Assembly (NCBI GenBank): GCA_005879775.1
Contig: VBJX01000042.1
Span: forward strand, 1-31,176
From: Chloroflexota bacterium
GTDB lineage: Bacteria > Chloroflexota > Limnocylindria > QHBO01
Length of the DNA stretch: 31,176 nucleotides
Direction: 5' to 3'
Below are positions 7,659 to 14,257 of this stretch, in pieces. How positions within the stretch are numbered: position 1 is the first letter of the stretch; every line of letters starts with the position of its first letter. The notes beneath the pieces are model-generated. The model made no database searches, was not told the DNA's origin, and saw nothing but the letters and a program-made list of their open reading frames with translations. A program made the translations under genes and the position numbers.

Positions 7659-8612
7659 CTATGCCGAATCCACCATCGGCTTGACCTCGCCGATCCAGCG
7701 TTCCAAGGTCTCGCCGTCGTAGGGGGCCGGCAGCTCGGCGATGAAGGTCCGAAAGCCGATCGCCCGGCGCGCGATCATCCCCTCGGCCAGCTGATCGGGT
7801 GTCCCGACCCAGAACGACGCGTCGTCCTCGACCGCAACGAACGGGGTCCGGTTGATCTCCATCTGCTCGCGCCAGGCGCGTCGCGCTGCCTCGACGGTGT
7901 CGCGGATGAGCGGCTTGAACGAGCAGGTGCGCTCGATCTCGGCCTCGTCGCGGCCGACCGCCGCGCAGTGGGCCCGCAGGACCTCGTCCTTGTGGGTGAG
8001 GAACTCAACGCTGCCGTCGGCGTTCCACATGTCGGCGTAGCGCGCTACGGTGCGCAGCGTCTTTCGTTCCCCGCTGCCGCCGATCATGATCGGCAGGCGC
8101 GCCTGTAGCGGCCGGGGCGTGATCCGCAGGTGATCGAATCTATATCGCCCGCCGGGCGCCGACGTCACCTCACCTCCGTCCAGGACCGCCCGCATGGCGG
8201 CCGCCGCCTCGTCCATCCAGCCGAGCCGCTCCCCGTCGCCGCTGCCGAACTCGATCCCGAAGGCGGTGTGCTCCGGCTCGAACCAGGCGCCCCCCAGGCC
8301 CAGGATGGCGCGGCCACCGCTCACATGGTCCAGGTTGGCCGCCATCTTTGCCACCAGCCCGGGGTTGCGGAACGTGTTGGCCCCGACCAGCAGGCCCAGG
8401 CGGACGTGCGAGGTGGCCGTCGCCCAGGCGGCCAGGGAGGTGTGCCCCTCGAAGACCGGCTGCAGCGGATCGCCGTAGATGGCGTACAGGTGGTCCCAGG
8501 TCCACAGGTGCTCGTAGCCGAGCTGGTCGACGCGTCGGGCGGCGGCCAGGAAGGAAGGCCAGTCGGTGGCCTGGTTCCAGAGCGCGACGCCGAGGCGGGT
8601 GGGGGGTTGCGT
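7659..8612 (-). CDS. LLM-class F420-dependent oxidoreductase, apparent ACG start
   Basis: A luciferase-like TIM-barrel oxidoreductase of 317 residues if read from ACG 8612. The N-terminus reads LGVALWNQATDWPSF, then DQLGYEHLWTWDHLYA, exactly where these enzymes begin. Later landmarks are AKMAANLDHVSGGRAILGLG, LPIMIGGSGERKTLRTVARYADMWN and the C-terminal WVGTPDQLAEGM. F420 is the usual cofactor of this group. No ATG, GTG or TTG occurs in frame between the upstream stop (8643-8645) and the conserved N-terminus. The first GTG (8354) would delete about 86 conserved residues. GGAGG lies 7 nt before ACG 8612, so that codon is the best start. A lesion at the start codon or a read error is the alternative. 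Confidence 0.85.
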   Translation of the reverse strand, partial: TQPPTRLGVALWNQATDWPSFLAAARRVDQLGYEHLWTWDHLYAIYGDPLQPVFEGHTSLAAWATATSHVRLGLLVGANTFRNPGLVAKMAANLDHVSGGRAILGLGGAWFEPEHTAFGIEFGSGDGERLGWMDEAAAAMRAVLDGGEVTSAPGGRYRFDHLRITPRPLQARLPIMIGGSGERKTLRTVARYADMWNADGSVEFLTHKDEVLRAHCAAVGRDEAEIERTCSFKPLIRDTVEAARRAWREQMEINRTPFVAVEDDASFWVGTPDQLAEGMIARRAIGFRTFIAELPAPYDGETLERWIGEVKPMVDSA

Positions 8613-8647
8613 CGACCGTCCTCCGCCGTGATGGGGAGCCGATCATA

Positions 8648-8667
8648 GGGCGCCGCGCGCGGCGCCC
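8648..8667 (-). terminator. Perfect 20-base GC palindrome after the SHOCT gene
   Basis: GGGCGCCGCGCGCGGCGCCC reads the same on both strands. It begins 4 bases after the stop of the SHOCT gene and about 36 bases before the LLM start. It can form a very strong hairpin, but there is no T-tract. A terminator or mRNA-end stabiliser is likely. Confidence 0.5.
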
Positions 8668-8671
8668 TCGC

Positions 8672-8908
8672 TTACTTCCGGCGCAGGATCTCCAGCCGCC
8701 GCTCGTATTCGTCGGCGTCGATCTCGCCGGCCGCGAATCGGCGCCGCAGGACCTCCTCGGCCTCATTGGGCGAGCTCATCGCTGGCCGCTGGTTGAGGTT
8801 GCGCACCAACAGCCAGATGCCGACGCCGATCAGCACCAGCAAGAGGAGGGGGAACAGCAACCCGGCGCCCATCATCCAGCCATTCGCGTAGTGCCAGCCG
8901 AACGTCAT
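8672..8908 (-). CDS. Small membrane protein with SHOCT domain
   Basis: A 78-residue protein with one transmembrane helix (LLFPLLLLVLIGVGIWLLV, about 17-36) and a C-terminal SHOCT motif (EEVLRRRFAAGEIDADEYERRLEIL). SHOCT is a short oligomerisation-type domain found at protein ends. Its role here is unknown. ATG 8908 is chosen because GGAGG lies 7 nt upstream. Other in-frame starts at 8914, 8968 and 9043 lack a well-placed site. The N-terminus is rich in Met, His and Trp (TFGWHYANGWMMGAG), which could bind metal (weak inference). It is divergent from the bactofilin-like gene. Confidence 0.8.
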   Translation of the reverse strand: MTFGWHYANGWMMGAGLLFPLLLLVLIGVGIWLLVRNLNQRPAMSSPNEAEEVLRRRFAAGEIDADEYERRLEILRRK

Positions 8909-9021
8909 ATCCATGCCTCCGTTCATCTTGACATCCACCATCGGCTTCACAGGGTATCGGTGTTCCATGAGAACTTCATGAGGGTGACGCCGATCTGGCT
9001 GCAGGTCGTCCGGCGGGCGCG

Positions 9022-9027
9022 TACGAT
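9022..9027 (+). promoter_or_regulatory. -10 box of the bactofilin-like gene
   Basis: TACGAT is followed by 9 nt and ATG at 9037, without a ribosome binding site. It fits the leaderless pattern seen elsewhere in this window. Confidence 0.45.
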
Positions 9028-9036
9028 CGGGCGCAC

Positions 9037-9250
9037 ATGTCACGCGGGATTCGACTCGGCGCGGCCGCGGTGCTGCTTCTCATGCTGCTGGCGACGGCAG
9101 CAGGGATGGCACTCGGCAAGGACCTGCTCGGCGGCAAGCTGCGCACCGACCGCACGCTGGTCGTGCCGGCCGGCGAGCACGTGAAAGGCGATCTCTACCT
9201 GTTCGCCGGCAACATCACGGTCGACGGCACCGTTGACGGGGACCTGCTGC
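9037..9250 (+). pseudogene. Bactofilin-like membrane protein, N-terminal part before a frameshift
   Basis: This part starts at ATG 9037 and encodes a signal peptide or first helix (LGAAAVLLLMLLATAAG). It then begins a beta-helical repeat: KGDLYLFAGNITVDGT followed by VDGDLL. After codon CTG 9247-9249 the frame loses all similarity (Arg-rich nonsense), while the repeat continues at once in the next frame (VQVDGTVGGDLIAAGG) at 9251. Taken with the region 9233-10171 it is one gene of about 1.1 kb. See that entry for the rest. Confidence 0.75.
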
Positions 9251-10171
9251 GTCCAAGTCGACGGCACCGTCGGCGGCGACCTGATCGCCGCTGGCGGGAT
9301 GGTTGTTATCGACGGAACGGTCAAAGGCGACGCCCGCGTGGCGGCCGGCCAGCTGACGGTCGCCGGCAAAATCGGCGAGGACCTGGTTATCGCCGGCGGC
9401 GAGGCATCGATCGCTGGCAACGCGAAGGTGGCCGGGGACCTCATCCTGGCCGCAGGGACCGCCGCGATGGATGGCACCGTGGGCGGCAACATCGAAGGCT
9501 CGGCCGGAACCTACACGCGTGGCGGAACGGTCGGCGGATCCGAGCACGTCACCATCGGTCGAGCCGGGGAGCCGGCTCCGCGCCCGACGGCCGCCGACGC
9601 CATCGGCGACGCGATTCGACACCTCGTGGTCGTCCTTCTGTTCGGTGTGCTGGGGATCTGGCTCCTTCCGCGGGCCATGCGCGCCGCTGGCGAGCTGGTG
9701 CGGCGCCGGCCACTGCCCGCACTCGGCGTTGGCCTGCTGGCCTTCGTGGTCTACGTCGTGGGCGCCCTGGCGCTGATTCTGCTGGTCATCCTGCTGGCAA
9801 TCGTCTTCGGCCTGCTTACCCTCGGGTCGCTGGCCGCCATCACCTTCTTCGCAGGGTTCCTCCTCCTGCTCGTCGCCACTTTCGTCCTCCTGCTGGCGGC
9901 CTCCTTCCTGGCCGATGCGGTGGTCGGTCTGGCGCTTGCCAGGCTGGCCGCTCCGTCACAGGGCGGCAGTCGATGGCGCGAGATCGGCCTGCTGGTCATC
10001 GGCGCCGCGGTGGTCGTCGCTGTCTCGTCGCTTCCGGTGGTGGGCTGGGTGGTGAAGCTGGCCGTCGTCCTGGTGGGCATCGGCGCCATCGCCCTGGCTG
10101 CATGGAACGCGCGACGAGGAACGCCCGCCAGCGGCACGCCCGCGACCCAGGAGATCCCGGCCACCGAGTAG
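9233..10171 (+). CDS. Bactofilin-like polymer-forming membrane protein, main part
   Basis: Coding similarity starts at 9251; the TTG at 9233 is only the nominal start of this open frame. The first 100 residues are a right-handed beta-helix type array with a 17-residue period: VGGDLIAAGGMVVIDGT, VKGDARVAAGQLTVAGK, IGEDLVIAGGEASIAGN, and further copies to about 9530. A linker follows, then four or more hydrophobic helices (for example LVVVLLFGVLGIWLLP and GALALILLVILLAIVFGLL). This is the common layout of polymer-forming cytoskeletal (bactofilin-like) proteins fused to a membrane domain. The repeat spanning 9230-9270 has 37 instead of 51 bases, a 14-base deficit that explains the frame change. 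Its stop codon shares a hairpin with the stop of the convergent anti-sigma gene. Confidence 0.8.
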   Translation: MTGTCCVQVDGTVGGDLIAAGGMVVIDGTVKGDARVAAGQLTVAGKIGEDLVIAGGEASIAGNAKVAGDLILAAGTAAMDGTVGGNIEGSAGTYTRGGTVGGSEHVTIGRAGEPAPRPTAADAIGDAIRHLVVVLLFGVLGIWLLPRAMRAAGELVRRRPLPALGVGLLAFVVYVVGALALILLVILLAIVFGLLTLGSLAAITFFAGFLLLLVATFVLLLAASFLADAVVGLALARLAAPSQGGSRWREIGLLVIGAAVVVAVSSLPVVGWVVKLAVVLVGIGAIALAAWNARRGTPASGTPATQEIPATE

Positions 10172-10182
10172 CGGCCTACTCG
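10165..10182. terminator. Bidirectional hairpin containing both stop codons
   Basis: CGAGTAG-CGGC-CTACTCG is a 7-base-pair stem with a 4-base loop. It contains the TAG of the bactofilin-like gene on one arm and the TAG of the convergent anti-sigma gene on the other. There is no T-tract. Confidence 0.5.
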
Positions 10183-10967
10183 CCAGACGGAGCCGGCTCC
10201 AGCGATTCGGCGACCGCGATGGCGGCCTGCAGCGAAGGCGCGCCCTCGACCCGATGGGTCACGCCATCCTCCTCCCAGATCAGCGTGTCGCCCACCAGGC
10301 GCAGGGTGGTGTTGACGATCTGCCCGGTCGCGTCGCGGTAGAAGAAGAAATGCTCCCCTCCGGCCACCCAGTAGGCGGGAAGCCCATGGACGTTCGTGTG
10401 CGTGATCCGGACCCCCTCCATGATCAGCTTCTCGAAATTCTCGGCCTGGATGTCAGCCCGGAACTGGGTCAGCACCAGCCCGTACATCCTGTCCGGCTGC
10501 AGGGGATAGCCCGGTCGGGCTCCGTAGACCAGCGTCACCGCGCCGCCGGCGGGCGGCTCCATGACGTAGACCTGGTCCGGTTCGCCGAGCGCTGACACTG
10601 TCGGGACGCGCAGCACGAAGCCGACCGACGAGCGCGCCGCGTCGAGCGTCGTCTGCTGCCCGATTCCCGGCTGGTTGGGAATGCTGGGCAATGGCGGGAG
10701 ACTCTCGGGATTGAAGATCAGGCGCAGTCCGCCGAGCGCAATGCCAATGGCGGCCACAGCACTCACCAGGAGCAGGGTGGCCGCCACTGCCAGGGCGGTG
10801 CCCCTGCCCACCGAGGGAAGTGGCCAGCGCCATGACGGCCGAAGGCCGGCCTCGGCACGCAGGCGATCCGCCACCGCACTCGCCAGCGGCGGCGCGGCGG
10901 GCACGTCGATGAACGCGCTCAGCTCGGCCAGGCGCATCTCCAGCGGGGACAGGTGCTGGTCAGCCAT
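10176..10967 (-). CDS. Probable membrane anti-sigma factor
   Basis: A 263-residue protein with a cytoplasmic N-terminus (about 1-55), one transmembrane helix (ALAVAATLLLVSAVAAIGIAL, about 58-79) and an extracytoplasmic domain of about 180 residues. The HxxxCxxC zinc motif of ZAS anti-sigma factors is absent. The C-terminal half (VYGARPGYPLQPD, then HGLPAYWVAGGEHFFFYRD and GDTLIWEEDGVTHRVEG) resembles DUF4367-type domains, often found in sporulation or anti-sigma-like proteins. The role is inferred from position: its ATG overlaps the sigma factor stop by 8 bases (ATGGCTGA), which implies translational coupling. The signal it senses is unknown. Confidence 0.8.
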   Translation of the reverse strand: MADQHLSPLEMRLAELSAFIDVPAAPPLASAVADRLRAEAGLRPSWRWPLPSVGRGTALAVAATLLLVSAVAAIGIALGGLRLIFNPESLPPLPSIPNQPGIGQQTTLDAARSSVGFVLRVPTVSALGEPDQVYVMEPPAGGAVTLVYGARPGYPLQPDRMYGLVLTQFRADIQAENFEKLIMEGVRITHTNVHGLPAYWVAGGEHFFFYRDATGQIVNTTLRLVGDTLIWEEDGVTHRVEGAPSLQAAIAVAESLEPAPSGE

Positions 10968-11553
10968 CGGAGAGATCCTCCTCCAGCCGCTCGAGCACCT
11001 CGCGCAGGCGGGCCATGGCGCGCGAGAGGCGGGACTTGACCGTCCCGCGTGGCCGGCCGAGCACTTCGGCCATCTCAGCCTCTCCGAGCTCGGCGAACCA
11101 GCGCAGACCGATCACCAGCTGATCGTCCTCGCGCAGCGAGTTGATCGCCGCCATCAGGGTGGCCCGCTGCTCGGCGGCGAGCAGGGCAGCCTCGGGCGAT
11201 GGGGCCGCATCACCCGAGGCCGGGTCCCGCCCCGCCCGTAGCGCCAGCGCGGCGCGACGGGTGGCGCTCCGGCGGCGGTTGCGTGCCGCGTTGGCCACGA
11301 TGCGCAGCAGCCACGGGCGGAAGTCGGCGCCCACGCGGAACCTTCCCAGCGCACGATGAGCACTCAGAAATCCCTCCTGCGCCGCGTCGCGAGCCTCTTC
11401 GGCGTCCCGCACTACGAGGAACGCGGTTCGGTAGGCCAGGTCCTGGTAGCGGCGCACCAGCTCCTCGTAGGCGCTCACGTCACCGCCTCGCGCGGCCTCG
11501 ATCAGCTCCGCATCAGTCAGTGGACGGCCCTCCACCTCTTGCCACCCGTACAC
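10960..11553 (-). CDS. ECF RNA polymerase sigma factor
   Basis: A 197-residue group IV sigma factor. Region 2 runs from YEELVRRYQDLAYRTAFLV to RDAAQEGFLSAHRALGRFR and FRPWLLRIVANAARNRRR. Region 4 has SLREDDQLVIGLRWFAELGEAEMAEVL followed by GRPRGTVKSRLSRAMARLRE, the DNA-recognition helix. The Ala/Pro-rich linker between them (about residues 110-135) is typical. The GTG at 11553 gives the longest frame. It has no clear ribosome site, and an internal GTG at 11535 is possible, so the first residues are uncertain. It is followed directly, with overlap, by its likely anti-sigma factor. I could not find a convincing ECF-type autoregulated promoter upstream. Confidence 0.9.
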   Translation of the reverse strand: MYGWQEVEGRPLTDAELIEAARGGDVSAYEELVRRYQDLAYRTAFLVVRDAEEARDAAQEGFLSAHRALGRFRVGADFRPWLLRIVANAARNRRRSATRRAALALRAGRDPASGDAAPSPEAALLAAEQRATLMAAINSLREDDQLVIGLRWFAELGEAEMAEVLGRPRGTVKSRLSRAMARLREVLERLEEDLSDG

Positions 11554-11602
11554 CGCGAGGCGGGCGGCGGTTCCGCGGCTGGGCCGGAGCCAGAGCCGTG
11601 AG

Positions 11603-11618
11603 CAGGAGCTCAGGAGCT
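11603..11618. repeat. Tandem 8-mer repeat
   Basis: CAGGAGCT occurs twice head to tail and runs into the stop codon of the 93-residue protein gene. Its purpose is unknown. Slippage or a regulator site are both possible. Confidence 0.5.
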
Positions 11619-11899
11619 CAGTTGATGCCGTCGCCGGTGGTGGTGATGCGCCTTCGGGTCGAGACCTCCACGGCCGACTCGCGGCCCTCGTGGGCCGGAT
11701 GCTCGACGAGCGCGATGAGGCGGCTGGACATGAAGCGGCCGGTACGCACGGGCGTCCCGCCGCGGGTCACCTCGCTCACCTCGACCACGCCCCGGCTGGT
11801 GGCCACCTCGATCCGCCGCCCGGCGCGGGTCGCCTCGATGACGAACGTCTGCGTGCCCTGGCCCGTGTCGACCACGGCCTCCACCCGATCACCCTTCAT
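11618..11899 (-). CDS. Hypothetical protein, 93 residues
   Basis: I do not recognise this family. The protein is all beta-like: alternating hydrophobic strands such as RVEAVVDTGQGTQTFVIEAT, RIEVATSRGVVEVSEVT and FMSSRLIALVEHP. It has no signal peptide, no helix long enough to span a membrane and no Cys. ATG 11899 is chosen because TACCAT lies 6 nt upstream, the same leaderless arrangement as several neighbours. The frame is open further upstream, but without a plausible start. It lies 64 bases before the ECF sigma gene on the same strand, so co-transcription is possible. Confidence 0.6.
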   Translation of the reverse strand: MKGDRVEAVVDTGQGTQTFVIEATRAGRRIEVATSRGVVEVSEVTRGGTPVRTGRFMSSRLIALVEHPAHEGRESAVEVSTRRRITTTGDGIN

Positions 11900-11905
11900 G
11901 GCGAC

Positions 11906-11911
11906 ATGGTA
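11906..11911 (-). promoter_or_regulatory. -10 box of the 93-residue protein gene
   Basis: TACCAT on the minus strand, 6 nt before ATG 11899, with no Shine-Dalgarno. Confidence 0.4.
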
Positions 11912-11967
11912 CGGGGGACGCGACGCCCCGAATAGCCTCACGGCTGGCCGAAATGTCGTGCGACGGT

Positions 11968-11973
11968 GATAAT
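11968..11973 (+). promoter_or_regulatory. -10 box of the molybdoprotein operon
   Basis: GATAAT in the context GTGATAAT is the best -10 match in the window. It lies 39 bases before ATG 12013, leaving room for a leader with a GGAGG ribosome site. No clear -35 is seen. Confidence 0.45.
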
Positions 11974-12012
11974 CGAGCTGCTCCCGCCAGACGCGCACTG
12001 CACCGGAGGCTC

Positions 12013-12636
12013 ATGACCGAGCGATTCACGTCACGCGGCTTCTTCGGCAAGCGGAGGGATGCGGGGACTGACCGCGCTGACCGGATCCCGCCGGGGCAGT
12101 ACCTGACTGATGGCTTTCCGGTCCTGTCTGCGGGGCCGACGCCCCAGATCCCGCTGGAGACCTGGGAGTTCACGATCGACGGCCTGGTCGCAGAGCCGAT
12201 GCGCTGGAGCTGGGAGCAGTTCCAGTCGCTCCCCTCCCGCGATTGGACCGTCGACATCTCCTGCGTCACGAAGTGGACGAAGCTCGACACCCGCTGGCAC
12301 GGCGTCAGCGTTGACGACCTGCTGGCGGCGGTCGAGATCGATCCGCGGGCCGGCTTTCTGACCGCGCAGTCGTACGGCGGCTACACCACCAACCTGCCGC
12401 TCACCGATGTGGTCAACAACCAGGCATTCGTGGCCTGGCAGTACGACGGCGCTCCGCTCGAGCCGCCGCACGGTGGCCCGGCCCGGCTGGTGGTTCCGCA
12501 TCTCTACTTCTGGAAGAGCGCCAAGTGGGTGCGTGGCCTGCGGCTCATGGAGAAGGACCAGCCCGGTTTCTGGGAGTCGCTCGGCTACCACATCCGCGGC
12601 GACCCGTGGCGCGAAGAGCGCTACTCCGGCGACTGA
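12013..12636 (+). CDS. Sulfite-oxidase-like molybdopterin oxidoreductase
   Basis: A 207-residue protein of the oxidoreductase molybdopterin-binding (SUOX/MsrP catalytic) fold. The molybdenum-ligating Cys is visible as C84 in WTVDISCVTKWTKLD, followed by TRWHGVSVDDLL. Other landmarks are SYGGYTTNLPLTD, EPPHGGPARLVVPHLYFWKSAKWV and the end DPWREERYSG. It has no signal peptide, so it probably works in the cytoplasm, unlike MsrP. ATG 12013 has GGAGG 3-4 nt upstream. It is the first gene of a three-gene operon with an FAD reductase 12 bases downstream and a DUF6510 protein. The physiological substrate of this actinobacterial-type enzyme is unknown to me. Confidence 0.9.
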   Translation: MTERFTSRGFFGKRRDAGTDRADRIPPGQYLTDGFPVLSAGPTPQIPLETWEFTIDGLVAEPMRWSWEQFQSLPSRDWTVDISCVTKWTKLDTRWHGVSVDDLLAAVEIDPRAGFLTAQSYGGYTTNLPLTDVVNNQAFVAWQYDGAPLEPPHGGPARLVVPHLYFWKSAKWVRGLRLMEKDQPGFWESLGYHIRGDPWREERYSGD

Positions 12637-12648
12637 CGGACCGCCCAG

Positions 12649-13386
12649 ATGCCCGAGCCCCTGGCCTGGCAGATCGCCACGGTGACCGGCGTGCGTCCGG
12701 AGAGCGCCGAGGTCAAGTCGTTCACGTTGGCGCTCCCGGCCTGGCGCCCGCATCGGGCCGGGCAGCACTACGACGTGCGGCTCACCGCCGAGGACGGCTA
12801 CCAGGCGCAGCGCTCCTACTCGATCGGCTCGCCTCCCTCGCAGACAGGCGAGGTCGAGGTCACCATCGAGCGGATCCCCGATGGCGAGGTGTCGCCCTAC
12901 TTCCACGATGTCCTGCGGGTGGGTGATCAGGTCGAGGTTCGAGGCCCGATCGGGGGCTACTTCGTGTGGGAGCCGGCCCTCGGCGGCCCGCTGCTGCTGG
13001 TGGCGGGTGGCTCGGGGGTGGTCCCGCTGATGGCCATGCTGCGTGAACGGTCCGCTGCCGGCGATGACACGCCCACCGCCCTGCTGTACAGCTCGCGGAC
13101 GCTCGACGACGTCATCTACCGCGAGGAGATCGACGCCCTGGCGGTGGCGAAGGATGGCGTCGGCGCGTTTCAGACTCTGACCAGGTCACAGCCGCCGGAC
13201 TGGACCGGGTACGCGCGCCGCATCGACCGCGAGATGCTGAGCGAGGTGCTGGCCAGCATCGGCCCCCAGCCACTGGCCTACATCTGCGGCCCGACCCTGC
13301 TGGTCGAGGCCGCCGCCAACGGCCTGGTGGAGCTGGGCGTTCCGCCAGCCCGGGTGCGCACCGAACGTTTCGGGCCGACCACATGA
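12649..13386 (+). CDS. FAD-binding ferredoxin-reductase-type oxidoreductase
   Basis: A 245-residue reductase of the FNR superfamily. The FAD domain has the signature RSYSIGSPP (about 55-63, RxYS motif) and a GPIGGYFVW phosphate-binding loop. The NAD(P) domain has LLLVAGGSGVVPLMAML, YSSRTLDDVIYREE and YICGPTLLVEAAANGL (CGP motif). It ends with RVRTERFG, the conserved C-terminal strand. No plant-type 2Fe-2S domain is attached, so electrons must pass straight to a partner. By context that is the molybdoprotein encoded 12 bases upstream. Its stop overlaps an in-frame ATG of the DUF6510 gene, though the better start of that gene is 18 bases later. Confidence 0.92.
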   Translation: MPEPLAWQIATVTGVRPESAEVKSFTLALPAWRPHRAGQHYDVRLTAEDGYQAQRSYSIGSPPSQTGEVEVTIERIPDGEVSPYFHDVLRVGDQVEVRGPIGGYFVWEPALGGPLLLVAGGSGVVPLMAMLRERSAAGDDTPTALLYSSRTLDDVIYREEIDALAVAKDGVGAFQTLTRSQPPDWTGYARRIDREMLSEVLASIGPQPLAYICGPTLLVEAAANGLVELGVPPARVRTERFGPTT

Positions 13387-13400
13387 GCGAGGAGGCTGCC

Positions 13401-13667
13401 ATGGACGATCCCCTGATGCTCGACGCCAACGCCGTAGCCGGCGACCTGGCCGAAATGTTCGGCTTCGACGTGTCGGGTTCGGTCCACCGCTGCACGAACT
13501 GCGGCAATCAAGGGGCCGTCGCGACGCTGCTCGCCTATGTCCACGGCCCGGGGACCGTCCTGCGCTGCTGCATCTGCCACGAGATCGTGATGCGCTGGGT
13601 GCGCACGCCGACCCGCATCTACCTCGATGCCCGCGGCGCGGCCTACATGGAGATGGGGCTCTCCTGA
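13401..13667 (+). CDS. DUF6510 Cys-rich protein
   Basis: An 88-residue protein with a zinc-ribbon-like set of Cys: CTNC at 31-34 and CCIC at 56-59, followed by His 60. The spacing suits a structural Zn site or a rubredoxin-like Fe site. The family (DUF6510) occurs next to sulfite-oxidase-like and FNR-like genes in actinobacteria, so a role as partner or electron carrier is plausible but unproven. ATG 13401 is preferred over ATG 13383, because AGGAGG lies 5 nt before 13401 and the earlier ATG has no ribosome site. The earlier start would overlap the reductase stop (ATGA) and add six residues. Confidence 0.82.
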   Translation: MDDPLMLDANAVAGDLAEMFGFDVSGSVHRCTNCGNQGAVATLLAYVHGPGTVLRCCICHEIVMRWVRTPTRIYLDARGAAYMEMGLS

Positions 13668-13691
13668 TCCGCGTTCGGCGCAGTCTCCGCT

Positions 13692-13706
13692 GAGCCGAAA
13701 AGGCTC
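13692..13706 (+). terminator. Weak hairpin after the molybdoprotein operon
   Basis: GAGCC-GAAAA-GGCTC is a 5-base-pair stem 24 bases after the DUF6510 stop. There is no T-tract, so its function as a terminator is uncertain. Confidence 0.3.
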
Positions 13707-13750
13707 CACACGCTCTTCACAATCTGCGCACAACAGCCAGCCAGGCTGTC

Positions 13751-13769
13751 TGCATCGGGTTGCATCGGG
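13751..13769. repeat. Direct repeat upstream of the glycine-rich membrane protein
   Basis: TGCATCGGG occurs twice with one base between, a 10-base period or one helical turn. It lies 31 bases before ATG 13801 and may bind a regulator. Confidence 0.4.
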
Positions 13770-13800
13770 CGACCCACCATGCAGGAGAGCAACAACGTCC

Positions 13801-14202
13801 ATGTACATCTTTCGCTTCATCGCCCTGCTGGCCCTCATCGGGCTGGCGGCCGTCATCGGCGTCAACGTCTACAACGCCGGGGTCGCCACCGGCCTGTCCC
13901 AGGCGGCACACGCCGCGATCGCGTCGGGGAACCCGGCGCCGGTCGTCTACTACCCCGGCTGGGGTGGGTACCCGGGATTCGGCTGGGGCTTCGGCTTCTT
14001 CGGGTTCATCTTCCTGATCTTCGGATTCTTCCTCGTCATCGGCCTGCTGCGCGCCGCGTTCGGCCGCGGACGCGGGTACGGGCATGCTGGCTGGTCCGGC
14101 CACGGCAGCTGGAAGGGCCGCACCGGACCGCGTGACTACCTGGAGGACTGGCACAAGGAGGCGCACGGCGAGTCGCCGGCAGCGCCTGACAAGACCAGCT
14201 AG
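13801..14202 (+). CDS. Glycine/aromatic-rich small membrane protein
   Basis: A 133-residue protein of unknown function. Helix 1 (FRFIALLALIGLAAVIGVNVY) is followed by a Pro/Gly/Trp-rich stretch (VVYYPGWGGYPGFGWGFG) and helix 2 (FFGFIFLIFGFFLVIGLL). The C-terminal 50 residues are hydrophilic, with His, Gly and Trp (RGRGYGHAGWSGHGSWKGR). Such proteins often sit upstream of two-component systems. Here the RR/HK pair begins 55 bases downstream, but a strong hairpin lies between. ATG 13801 is preceded by AGGAGAG at about 13 nt, rather far. A stress or metal-related role is only a guess. Confidence 0.72.
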   Translation: MYIFRFIALLALIGLAAVIGVNVYNAGVATGLSQAAHAAIASGNPAPVVYYPGWGGYPGFGWGFGFFGFIFLIFGFFLVIGLLRAAFGRGRGYGHAGWSGHGSWKGRTGPRDYLEDWHKEAHGESPAAPDKTS

Positions 14203-14210
14203 ACCGATGC

Positions 14211-14236
14211 GGGCGGGCGGCCTGGGCCGCCCGCCC
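14211..14236 (+). terminator. 12-base-pair GC hairpin between the membrane protein and the two-component system
   Basis: GGGCGGGCGGCC and GGCCGCCCGCCC pair perfectly around TG. It starts 8 bases after the stop at 14202 and ends 21 bases before the response regulator start. No T-tract follows. It could terminate the upstream gene or act as an operator. Confidence 0.5.
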
Positions 14237-14257
14237 GTCTACCATGCCGCTCGCAAG

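Noticed and set aside
9233..9530. CRISPR-like or satellite repeat array
   Set aside because: The 51-base periodicity comes from a 17-residue protein repeat, and the DNA of the units differs.
9251..10341. Continuation of the frame that starts at 9037 beyond the frameshift
   Set aside because: After 9250 this frame codes Arg-rich nonsense, while the repeat and membrane helices continue in the next frame.
10176..10967. Zinc-binding (ZAS) anti-sigma factor
   Set aside because: The HxxxCxxC motif is absent. It is called an anti-sigma factor from position, overlap and topology only.
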